Origin: Siphonodentalium dalli
Taxonomy: Eukaryota > Mollusca > Scaphopoda > Gadilida > Siphonodentaliidae
Length of the DNA stretch: 64,000 bases
Direction of reading: 5' to 3'
Assembly: GCA_032622095.1 (NCBI GenBank)
Contig: CP136063.1
Coordinates: 119,062,723 to 119,126,722, forward strand
A model generated the notes under the pieces. That model was not told where the DNA came from, did no database searches, and worked only from the letters and a program-made list of their open reading frames with translations. The position numbers were made by a program, and so were the translations under genes. The stretch's first letter is position 1. Each line of letters starts with the position of its first letter. Shown here one piece after another: positions 1 to 10,772 of this stretch.

Positions 1-32
1 ATTTTCACAAACTGAATGGTTGTAAATTTGTA

Positions 33-2140
33 ATTTGTAAAAACAATGATACCAAATTGTTTGTAGTACTCGTTATTACACTGACTTGTACTTACATACA
101 CACACTACAAACGAACCGTTTAATTGTTAACTTGCGCAGACAAGTGGTCATCAACTTAGTAATCCGTGAACCGATTGGATAGCTCTGATAAGCGTTCACC
201 TCTCAACTTATGATTGGTTATTTCTTTTGTAACTTTGGCCCGCCGTGATTCAATATATTGTTAATCGCTCACAGGCAAAGGTTTGTCCGTAAGCAATCTA
301 CAATAATCAACAGTAGATCTTTGTGAAATTTGCGAGATTTTGTTAGCTCATCGTTTCATAGTACCGGCGTTCTCACTAATCACAATATGATAGCACGCAT
401 TGTAACTTCCCCATATAAATTGTTGTCAGTTATTTTAGCTCTATATACATGTCCGTCTAATTTGAATTGGTATTCAGATAACACCGATAACAGGTGCTTG
501 GGAGCAGAGTGGGGGTCAGTTTTTTCTAAGTTTTACAGCTGCCTTTTAGGGGTTTCACCTCTCGCCCAGTCTAAGGTATTACAATAATACGGCTAAATTT
601 TCCCTGTACTATGAAACCACTGTGATAGTTAACACAAATTTGTAATTACAAATTAATAAATACAATTTGTATTTACAGGTATAAAATTGTTCATAGTATT
701 GACCCCAGAACAGAACCTGGGAACTTTTTGATGTTCTGACAGTTTTGACAGGGAACTTAATAACATTGAACAAACAGAGCAGGGAACATGTTTCCTTGTT
801 GATACTGGTTCCTCAATAATCTATACTTCACATTAGGAGGTGGTCCCAGCTTGGAATTGCATGCTTTTCTGTGACTTTTCTGAGCCGATATCGCAAAAAT
901 AAAAACATTGAATTAATTACCCAGGAGAAATTCTATAATTGTAAGCGACGCAAAATAAAATCTCTCACAAAGTCACTTAAGTCGTGTAATTTCAAGCTGG
1001 GACCTTCACATACAGGTAAGACCTAAGAAATATATTCCCCGCGTTATGTTTTCGACTTTACTACGAAAAGGTTCCCTGTCAAAACTTTTGATTGACAACC
1101 GTCGATATATAATCAGTTGTATCATAATGTGCATATATATCCATATATAGATACACTGTTCGCATATTCCAGAAGTAATTACGCGTGTGTCGATTAGTGC
1201 ACTTAATTACGAGCCCACGACTACATGGTGGTTATATGGAAACCTCAATGTTCCCACTAATGGTTAAACATTGTACAAATATGGGTTGCCTCCATTATTC
1301 GACAATTATTCATCGATCACATTGAAATACACAACACGCAATTATTGTCGCCGAGATACGTCACACGCTGGAGCTGTTTCGCGACTCGCGGATAGTGTTT
1401 AGCTATACGTTGTCGCAAAATTCATGTCGGGACAAAATTTCGTTTGATAAAAATAACTACGAAGATTATGAATACTGAATGCGGATAGTTGTCCGAGGAT
1501 TAATACAACATAACTAATTGATTGAGTGTCTGTATCTTTAAATGAAGCATTTTGTGTACAAATCGACGAAATTGAAACCTCTACCGTTGTGACGGTTAAG
1601 ACGTCACGACTATACAGTTATACCGTTCGCATAATTTTATGACGTATAGTACCAAAACAGGTAATCGTTATCAGCGAGTTTTGCGAAACCTCTCTGATGT
1701 GACTCCGGTTTAAGGCGAAAATACAGCGTGCACCAACTAACAGGAGATGCGTCAAAACCTAGTTTTGTTTGGTTCTCGCATATTGTCAATCAACATAGAT
1801 TACGTCGGTTCTTTTAATTTGTATTCGTTCCATTTCGCTTCCAGAACATCAACGCAAGGTACACAATCCGATTCGAGGGTCCCCATATCACCAGATTCCA
1901 TCATCAACAACAACAACAACAACAACAACAACAAAATTTCTTCAAAAGACGCTTTAGTTATCAGAATCGATTAATCACAAAAAAACAAACAATGCTAACC
2001 ACCGTCAACATTAATATGTATTATATAAACATTTCCAAAACGTGTTATATATCAACATTTTGTTCAACACAATTTGGTATCGAGAGTATATGTCGATCGG
2101 CTCGTGGAATATTTGCTAGGCCGCCAAATATTCCAGGTGG
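33..2140. other. No gene recognised; (CAA)n microsatellite
   Basis: AT-rich DNA without a convincing coding region. A CAA microsatellite lies at 1904-1933, and the text around it ('gagggtccccat...agattcca') recurs near 3055-3080, marking a dispersed repeat. Confidence 0.6.
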
Positions 2141-2149
2141 TGAAAACTA

Positions 2150-2263
2150 ACAGATTTAAAAAACCCATATCTGATAACTCTGAGCTTTGGTGGGTGAGTT
2201 CCTTGACTCGAATCAAATGTGTTTTAGCCCCGAAGTAAAAGAAACACTAATTTATGAGCGTTA
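2150..2263 (+). repeat. Family Y repeat copy 1
   Basis: 'ctgagctttggtgggtgagt' plus 'tccttgactcgaatcaaa' matches copies at 3110-3205 (minus), 3379-3508 and 20600-20725. In this orientation the translated text 'EFLDSNQM' resembles the other copies in frame. Confidence 0.75.
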
Positions 2264-3109
2264 ATTGGGATTATTTCGGCCAATTTGGCCGGTTACTTCA
2301 TGTGACTTTTTCATCTGACGTGTGTGTCGGATAATTGATCTGGAGGATTTATGTAAATGTTAGCCCAAACTACATTTCCAAGTAACGATGGTTTTGTTGT
2401 TTATTTTGAGGAATAATACCGCGTCAGATGAATTCAGCCCAAATATGTTAACAGTTGTCGTGTCAAACATTCGGCAGTAGGTTAGCGTTATTTAGTATTT
2501 GTGGATGTCATTTAACATGGGGAAAATAGACTACTGCGCTTGAACGAGCATGTGAATTTGTCGTTTTTAATGTACAGCAACTTGATAATCAATAACAGAG
2601 GCATTCTCTGTCAAATAAGGTCGCTCTATTTACGGTATTAATTGCGGAACTTTCTAAAGTAAACTACGCGTAAACGGATACATACGGTAAATTATAGAAT
2701 GTGCCGGAATCGGCCTAATCGCCCCAGGGCCAACTCGCCCAGTCGACGTGTGTCAATTCGGAACCTACTATAACATGTACCCGAGTCCGATACGGAATAA
2801 AAGATGTATACGGGTGTTATATAGCGTTTGGTCCGTTGTTTCTCAATGAATATTATTGAAATTTGGTGTATATGTCCGGGCTGGGACATGGAATACAACA
2901 ACGTTTGAATTGTTTTTAAATTTACAAATTTGTTGATTTTATTCAATTTTTTTTCGTTCTGAAAACACACTATAAAGTGTATATAAATTATAATATAATA
3001 ACGAACACGAGACATACATAATTTATAAACTGTTAAAGGTACTCAACCCGTAAAGAGGGTCCCCATCTCAACAGATTCCAACAACAACAATCCGATCAGA
3101 GGGTCCTAT

Positions 3110-3508
3110 ATTACTATTTCTTTGGCTTTGGGGGTAAAAAATATTTGATTCGAGTCGAGGAACCCATCAAACAAAGCTCAGAGTTATTAGATATTGATTT
3201 TTTCAAATTTGTTATGTTCTCGAGATGAGTACCAATAACTGCCGTAATCTGCTCTGGATGTGTACTCCAAATCTATTCAAACAGACAAGGATGAATAACT
3301 CTAAAATCAAGTGGTAATTTTTACGCAATTTTGACTGAGTTCTGGGCCAGATAGTATTCCCGATAATGAAAAATAATAGATTTCTAAAATCGATATCTAA
3401 CAAATCTGAGCTTTGATGGGTGACTTCCTCGACTCGAATCAAATATTTTTGACCCCCGAAGCCATTGAAATAGTAATTGAGAGGAGTTTTATCGGGTTGA
3501 GTACCTTT
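3110..3508. repeat. Family Y inverted pair (copies 2 and 3)
   Basis: A minus-strand copy at about 3110-3205 and a plus-strand copy at 3379-3508 face each other around a spacer of about 170 bases, so the segment can fold on itself. The shared core is 'tcctcgactcgaatcaaata'. Confidence 0.8.
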
Positions 3509-3770
3509 AACAAAAGATATCAAATTCAATACATGACAAAGATGACTCAGTGGAGTTTATAAAGTGAACATAAAAACATTGAGGTAAGAATCTTTTTAAG
3601 GAATGCAACTTTATTTAATGATAATAAACACATAAATTAAAATAACAAACATGAGACATACATGATTTATAAACTGTTAACAAAAGATATCAAACTCAAT
3701 ACATGACAAAGATGACTCAGTGAAGTTTATAAAGTGAACATAAAAATATTAAGGTAAGAATCTGTTTAAG
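3509..3770 (+). repeat. 92-bp direct repeat
   Basis: Starting 'aacaaaagatatcaaa', the same 92 bases occur at 3509-3600 and 3679-3770 with a handful of changes. The segment before the second copy ('gagacatacatgatttataa') repeats 3008-3040, so a unit has been shuffled and duplicated. Confidence 0.9.
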
Positions 3771-5221
3771 CATTACTAAACCGTTTAGCACAGACCACAG
3801 TCCACTTCACTCATCCGATCATCACCAAACTTCATATTTATCTTGATATTGATCTATCAGATGAGAGCTATCAAATATTTTTTTAATTTCATAGGAAAAA
3901 ATGGTCGCCAGCGGCCATATTGCATTTACGTTATATTTTATCGCGTCATGTCGATATCTAGTATTACTTAGAAATTTCACCTTTCCAGATTCATAATTGC
4001 TCCATTGACTGTAACAGATGAAATTATTCCCCTCTTCGGATAGAGTGTCACTGAAACTTTATTTTGTCAGACTGTCTGTATAATCACTGATTATATATGG
4101 CAATAATCTGTAATAAGATGTAGCACTATTTTATTTTATATTTACATGCAGTGCTGTTTTTATACATCAATTATAATCCCCCTAGATCATCATGTGATCG
4201 ATCATACATCGCGCGAGGACCTGGTTGAATTAAGGGGGGTTTTATGGGTCACTTCTGTCCTCAAGCTAGATTATACTTATGACATTTAATGGCATGTTTC
4301 TAACGTGGAGGGTTAGATATGCTTGAGAAACCACCACTCTTTAATTCACACCAAGTTCTCAGCTGTCATGTTCGGATATTAGAACCCATAGCCATGATAT
4401 ATGGTTTATTTTGTGTATACTAGTAACATAGTTATTTTCAGTACCTTTATATACCAGTACTGTGTATAACAATGCATATAAATTAATCCATGTATACATG
4501 TATATTGATTCAACGGATTCAGTGGTTTTGTCCATCAGTCTATCAAATTTGCGGGGAAAACATGGCCACAAGCAGTACACCCTGCTAAATTTCGAATTTG
4601 AATCAATTGGCGCACCCTGCAGCCAGCTTTTATTGGAGAACTTTTTCTTATGTGGATATTTTGGGTCACCGCTAGATGTGAGCCATATTTTGTTCTCAAA
4701 CTGTCCTTGTGAAGACATCACTGCCAGCGGTGATCTTCAATTTTACTATTTTTATGGCTAAATAATTTGGTTGATCCTACAGACGACACCCCTTGTCCGA
4801 TCGTCATCAGATTCCACAATTATCTTCTGGATAACCAGGGTGAGAGTAATCTAATTTTCCCGAATTTCGTTAAAAAACATTACCACAGGCAGCAATTTGG
4901 TATCTTACTCTTTGATCCTCTTTTGCATGACTGAATTGTTTAGCAACTGTACAGACATATCCCTCATCTGGTTTTTATATACATGTATATCTCTTCATGC
5001 GGATAGCCAGTATTACGTATAGGTACTTCAACTTTCTGCATTCCTGTCATCATTTGAAATATAAAAATTTACCTGATACATGCACCCTTCAAAATTTGTT
5101 TCGTCGTATCTATTTTAATGACCCGTATGGTAATATTGATACAGATATATTTGTCAAACATTTCTTTGTACAATATACAGGTATTTAGTTTGTAACTAAA
5201 TCTAGAAATATATAATAGTAT
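3771..5221. other. No gene recognised; old interspersed repeats
   Basis: Contains phrases typical of dispersed invertebrate repeats, such as 'tcatccgatcatcaccaaac' at about 3812 and 'gtccgatcgtcatcagattc' at about 4796. Opposed open frames of about 100 codons at 4.36-4.76 kb overlap on both strands and show no protein features. Confidence 0.5.
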
Positions 5222-5716
5222 CTCGTGGACCCCACTTCGTCCGGGATGTTCCCCTCTGATTTTCGGAGAAATGCGCGATTTAACCTTGAATTGACTATTT
5301 TAAAGGTGAAGGTCATGTCGGGGTCACGATTTGACCCGTCCAAAACACTCCCCGGACAAAAGTCACGACAAAAGTACCCGTCGAAATCCGCCCGGCTTTA
5401 TACCCGATTTGACCTTGAATTGACAATTTTGAATGTCAAGATCAGGTCAGGGTCATGAATTGACCCACCCGAAACACTCCTGGGACAAAAGTAACAGTAG
5501 GTATCAAATTTCGTTGAAATACTTCCGTTTTACCAGATTTGACCTTGAATTGATCTTTTTGAATGTCAAAGTCAGGTCGGGATCAAGATTTGACCCGTCC
5601 AAAATACTCCCTGGAAATAATTTCCCCTAGGTATCAAATTTCGTCAAATCTGTCCGGCAGTTTTCCCGGCCATAGCTAACAGACAAACAGACAGACAAAT
5701 GTCCAAAATATATATT
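5222..5716 (+). mobile_element. Family X element with internal tandem module
   Basis: Begins near 'cccacttcgtccggg' and ends 'aaatgtccaaaatatatatt'. The inside is three tandem modules of about 140 bp with 'ttgaccttgaattga' and 'gacccgtccaaaa'. The same modules appear inverted at 16.4-16.9 kb. Non-coding and non-autonomous; the helper is unknown. Confidence 0.7.
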
Positions 5717-5721
5717 AAACT

Positions 5722-6105
5722 AGCTGATGTACTCGACTTCGTTCGGGCTAGTTAGGGATTTTTTTTGTGATCGCCTCCATCTGGACAGTACCCAGTATAT
5801 ACAGCGTCTGGCCAAACTATTGTTCAATTGGTCCAGAAACATGCCTATATCAGCACGTTCGAGAACATGGTCCCACGTGAAATTGGACCCGTCCATATTG
5901 CTCCCGGGATCGAAGTAGTCCTACACACAAATTTTTAGTCGGATCGGTCAAGGTCCAGAAACATGCCTATGAGCGAGGTCAAGTTGACACGTTAAATACC
6001 AAATTCGAGCAGTGTTAGAGTCTATAACACATACACACATGCATTCACGCATACACACATACATACATACATACATACAGACAGGTGTTTCAAAATGTAT
6101 AATCG
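5722..6105 (+). mobile_element. Second family X element, head to tail with the first
   Basis: Starts 'ctagctgatgtactcgactt', six bases after the previous copy ends. It contains 'ccagaaacatgcctat' twice and ends with (ACAT)n at about 6056-6079 and 'tttcaaaatgtataat'. Tandem placement of the ends gives a junction 'atatattaaactagc'. Confidence 0.7.
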
Positions 6106-6618
6106 ATAGCTACAACAATTCTATGGTAGATAGTTCACGGCCGACCTGATGCATGCATCTTAGTTTTCTTGTGTATCTTTAACACACAGAACGTGTGCCC
6201 ATGCAGGAATAGCGTAAAGACACCATGTGTAGCCACACTATTCGCATATTCGAGAAGCAATTACTTATATGTGCGAATTAATTAACGCACTTAAAAACCA
6301 GCCCACAACTTTAATCACATAGTGGTTATGGAAACCTATAAATTCCTGCTAATGGTTAAAATTGTACAAAATATAGATTGTCCCTATTATTATCCAATTA
6401 TTAAGATACAAACACGCAATTGTAGAGGATATATGTATGGCACTGTTTCATTTCAGTCGTTACATTTTGGAGTATTAGCTGATTTTAATTGTAATTGGTT
6501 GCCTTTGTCACGTAACGCACGACCCAGGAATCACAATAGGTCGAAAAATAAACCATATACAAAGTTTAACGCGGACGACACATGGGTCGGAAAGATATCC
6601 TGAAGTGAATAGAATTTT

Positions 6619-6957
6619 ACTAAAGAATGTATATGTCTCTTCCTATAACAAGTTTAATATAGTTTACTGGCTATAAAATAATAAATATGAATCGAAGACC
6701 CCTGGTATACTATACATACAATCAATTTGGGACATTTTACGGCGTTCGTTCGGAGCGTTGCAAGCGATGAAATTCTGTCCAAATATTCTAAAAATAGTAA
6801 CAAAATATTGTCCCAATTGATTATCGCATTAAAAAGACAACATCGCTATAAAATCAATATTAATTTATAGAAACGTTTCTGGAAAGTGCAATGTCTTATA
6901 TTTTATATCTCGGAAACTATATAAGACTTAGTTAGGAAGAGATATACCATCTTTAAC
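6619..6957. mobile_element. Foldback element, family F copy 1
   Basis: Arms of about 90 bp (6619-6711 and 6866-6957) are imperfect inverted repeats sharing 'tatctcttcct' and 'tatagttt.c'. A second inner pair is 'atcaatttgggaca' with 'tgtcccaattgat'. The arms resemble those at 9970-10496. No ORF. Confidence 0.7.
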
Positions 6958-6989
6958 TATTTTCAACTTCCACACATCACTTAGGCGAG

Positions 6990-9012
6990 AACAAGATTCA
7001 AGATTCAAGATTTTATTCGATAACGAAAGCTCCATGTCGGAACATCAAATTTTGTAAATAGTAGAAGAAGAGAAGAAAAGATAACAATAATAAATAAATA
7101 ATATAACTATAATAATAACGAGCACCAGTTTTCTGTATAATGGGGAGTAACTCTAATAATGCCTCAATGTGTATTTCCAATGGCTATGTGCTGATTACAC
7201 TTGTACTGTATGAAATTCTAAATGAGTAGATTCCTTAAAATCAGTTAATTTCATCATTGAATAAAGTTAGTTTTACACTTGGGTTGTTATGGTATTACCC
7301 TTACATGGAGCTAGGTACTTGAAGTTAATATCAGATTTATAATATACTGTGATTTATTAGTAATCATGGTTTCAGAGCTCCATTTGCAACAGCATTTAAA
7401 TATAAGTTTAAAATATGAATACCAAATGGCACATCCTATTCCAAACATCTTAATTTACGACATAAGAAGAATTTAGATGAAATGTAAAATAGGTTTTGTA
7501 AAATTTGGTCTGAAACCCTGACCACATGTTTAAGTATTAACCTGTATGAAAATAATTAAATCAACGGAATAGTGGTGGTGAGCCTTAAGTTGTACGATTG
7601 GTGTATCGTACATGTAAATCAGAAGTTTATATGCAGTGACTGTGAGCAGTAGTAAAGGCATTACTAGAGTTACTCACATGGGCATAAGAAGACCACCATG
7701 CTTGAGAGAGCCCAGCTAAAAGCAAAGAGAACAAAACCTGGCTATCTTTTTTATATATTTGGGCTCTGTTTTGTTCATTAACCAAATGAGTTGTGTGTAG
7801 TAAGCTTCAGTTTGGATACTTTGTGAAAGAAGTGGGCCAATTAAATTATTACGTACCATATCATGTTTGGGACATTGTAATAGGAAGTGGGCCTCATCCT
7901 CAGTTACTCCAAGATTGCACTTTGTACAAACTCGGTCCTTGACATCATTCTCTTTCGATGAGTATCTGCCTATTTCTATTTGTAATCTATGCGCACTGAT
8001 ACGAAATCTGGACAAACATTTTCTGTCATTAATATCCTTTATTTGATCAAGGTACTCTTCATATTTGAAATCATTTTTGAATAGTCTATATGTTCTTAAT
8101 TTTTAACTTTTCTCCAAATCCAATTTCCATTTATAAGTGAACTTTTTCTTCAGAGTGACCTGAATATAGCGCATGACTTTCGGGGTAATATAATCAGGTT
8201 TCTGGATAAGGTGTTCAAATCCCAACTTCTTAAGGAATTTATAGATAGATTGGAGCCAACATTGTTGGTTACAACCTACCATGTTAACATTATCAATGAG
8301 GGCTTCTCTCAGCAGATGGTCTTTAAGGGAACCATCATGCAGTCTTTTCCAATATTTGACCATATTCAATATTATATCTGTGTAAAGTGGATATCTGCCG
8401 AGATCACCATAAATTGCAAGTAGTGTTTAGTTTTTGTGAACCCCCAATAGATATCTACACATGCTTCTATTTAATTTCTCAATGGGGTTGTTTTCAAACA
8501 TTATACTCAAGTCCTTTTTAAGGCTCTTAATTGAAAGCATTCCAGTAATCTCAGATGAGTACAAGATAATCGGTTTCACTGTTTGATCGAATACATGCAT
8601 GAATTTTCTCGGATTGAAAGGCATGTCATTGAAGGTACTTTTAATTTTGAAAAAGGCTTTAGATGCTCTTTGATAAAGATCATTGAGAGCTTGGTTGAAA
8701 TTGCCATTCAGGCAGAATAATATTCCAAGATATCGATAATTTCTAACAGATTCAATAATTTGGGTATTCATAGTGAACTGGCTTTTAATTAAACAGCTTG
8801 CCTTATTAAAAATCATTGTTTTTGATTTAGAATAATTAATATCTAGACCCCATTCCTGAAAGTATGAGCAACATTTATCTAAGCAATTTTGCAGTCCACT
8901 TGAAGTTTCTGACAACAGGATAAGGTCATCTGCATATAATAAACAGTTGATATGTTTCCCGCCCAATGAAACATTATCTCTATTGCATGAAAAAACAATA
9001 GGTACGCCCATT
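6990..9012 (-). mobile_element. 5'-truncated LINE insertion
   Basis: The body holds the RT fragment and about 700 bases of 3' untranslated DNA. On the minus strand it ends near 6990 in AATAAA followed by three tandem copies of TCTTGAA-like heptamers (plus-strand 6992-7012), like the short tandem tails of many CR1/L2-type elements. Sequence similarity to the RT family stops abruptly at about 9011, as expected for incomplete reverse transcription. Confidence 0.75.
7716..9011 (-). pseudogene. Non-LTR retrotransposon reverse transcriptase, C-terminal half, two stops
   Basis: One minus-strand frame runs from 9011 to 7716, broken only by stop codons near 8425 and 8104. It begins just before the catalytic 'LLYADDLILLSET' block, then has 'WGLDINYSKSKTMIFN' and 'RYLGI', typical of LINE reverse transcriptases. 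After the first stop the text continues in the same frame ('GRYPLY...MVKYWKRL'). After the second it continues to a zinc-knuckle-like end, 'CTKCN' followed by 'EDEAHFLLQCPKHD'. All upstream domains (endonuclease and RT fingers) are missing. The enzyme would copy element RNA at a nicked target; this copy is dead. Clade assignment (jockey/CR1-like) is uncertain. Confidence 0.88.
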
Positions 9013-9496
9013 ATTCATACTCACATCAGACGAAGGACAACCGGATTATTTTTAATTATTTATACGAAATAACTCACTAGAACCTCCCATTTATTTATGC
9101 TTAATGTGAGATGAGGTATCAAATACATGTATAACGATAATACTCAACATTTCCGAACACTAGGCAGGGGTGGGTGGGTGGTTCAGCAGCCCGGTTTACA
9201 CATTTTTTCGTGGCCCTGTAAATTTTATCCTTGAGTCATATTTATTCAAATAATGGGACAAAAAGTTTTAGGAATGCTTCTATTATGTAATAGGTAGGCA
9301 TGCATGCCCCTAACGCATACAGGGGCCGCATGCCACGCACAGGCCCTTCCGACACCGAATAAAGGCTCCCGAATGGAGCCTCTTTCAGCAAGTATATATA
9401 TGCGCACTCCTTATCAATGAACAAGCTTCAGGAGGTCACAACATTTATCGTTTCAGAACAAATTAATGGTAAATTTTCTTCGGCGTGAACGTTAAG

Positions 9497-9909
9497 GGTA
9501 CGTTCATACGCTGGCAATTTTGCACGATATGTTTTTTTGCGGACATTTCGTCATAGAAAACCACATGGTGCCAGAATATGAACAGAACATGCACATAACA
9601 TGCATCTTTACCAAAGCTAACGACATGAGAAGTAAAATTTATGTAGCTCCACTTGTAACGGTGCTACTGTAATTTGCCTTCAATTACCTGCATGATTTAT
9701 TCTTGGGAGATAATTGTATGCTTTTTACAGGCAAATTCCGGTAGCATCGCTATAGGTGGAACTACAGATATTTTACTTAGCACGTATATAGCTGTTGTAC
9801 AGATGCATCTTATATGCGTGTTTCCGTTCATATTCTGGCACCCTATCGTTTTCTACGACAAAATGCCTGCAAAAAATACCGCGCAAACTTGCCAGTGTAT
9901 GGACGTACC
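9497..9909. mobile_element. Long-arm foldback element
   Basis: The left arm (9497-9677) and right arm (9731-9909) are inverted repeats over about 180 bp at about 75-80% identity by eye, from 'ggtacgttcatacgctggca' to 'gtgctactgtaatttgc', with a loop of about 53 bases. The open frame across the right arm is accidental. Confidence 0.88.
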
Positions 9910-9969
9910 GTACTCTGAATAGCTACTAAAATTATATCGATTCAGAAAGTCTTTTGTGAATACATACAC

Positions 9970-10496
9970 ACATTTAAAGATGGATTATCTTTTTAAATAA
10001 TACATTTTAGATATAGTTTCCTGTGTATGAAATAATACGTATGAGTTGGAAATCCCTGCCGGAAACATTTCTATAAATTAATATTGATTTTATTTCGATA
10101 TTATTTTAGTCAATTAATGGGATACTTCTTTGTTCTAAAAATATAACTTTTAGATAGAGGCATCCAGTGTGGTTCTCCGAAAGAATGCGTGCCGCAAAAT
10201 GTCTCTGATTAATTTTATCTATGTAATATTAAGTGCGAATCTAGTAGATAAAACCTAGAGTGTGGCATATTTTTATTTTCAATGATTGTAATAGCTGAAA
10301 ATAACAAATAAACAAAACGGTCGTGAATAGCAGGGACCATTATTGAACGAGTTATTTTGTACGGCAAAAAAAATCCATATAAAATCAATATTAATTGATA
10401 AACGCGTTTCCGGACAGGGTCTTCGATTCGTATTTATTATTTCATACACAGGAAACTATATATATCATGTTGCGGAAGAGATGATCCACATTTAAG
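9970..10496. mobile_element. Foldback element, family F copy 2
   Basis: Arms 9970-10100 and 10372-10496 are inverted repeats sharing 'tagtttcctgtgtatgaaat', 'ccggaaac' and 'aattaatattgattttat'. It lies 170 bp before the first recognised receptor exon, presumably within an intron. Confidence 0.85.
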
Positions 10497-10665
10497 GTCT
10501 GTTTATCAATATTTCTTGTATTGACCGACCTGTCTTTATCGACGGAAAGTGACGCTAGTTAAAAGCTACTATTGTCAAATTTGAGACATGAAGATTAATA
10601 GTCAATTTAACCATGCTTTACTTAATAACGACTGTCCTACATATGTAGACGTTGTTCTTTTTCAG

Positions 10666-10772
10666 AAATGGACCGATTGTCAAATCAAATGGAATTCTAC
10701 GGAATACGGTACGGAACACGTAGTTGTCGGATACGATAAACTGTGGAAGCCAGATATCACGTTATATGATAG
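10666..10772 (+). CDS. Receptor exon: extracellular loops D and A
   Basis: This 107-bp exon is preceded by a pyrimidine-rich stretch ending in ttttcag and followed by gtaata. It encodes 'KWTDCQIKWN' and ends at '...WKPDITLYD', matching the conserved exon of about 110 bp in nicotinic receptor genes. It starts in phase 0 and leaves two bases (AG), completed to Ser by the next exon. A foldback element ends 170 bp upstream at 10496. Confidence 0.9.

Noticed and set aside
9674-9922. 82-codon ORF
   Set aside because: It coincides with the right arm of a foldback element.
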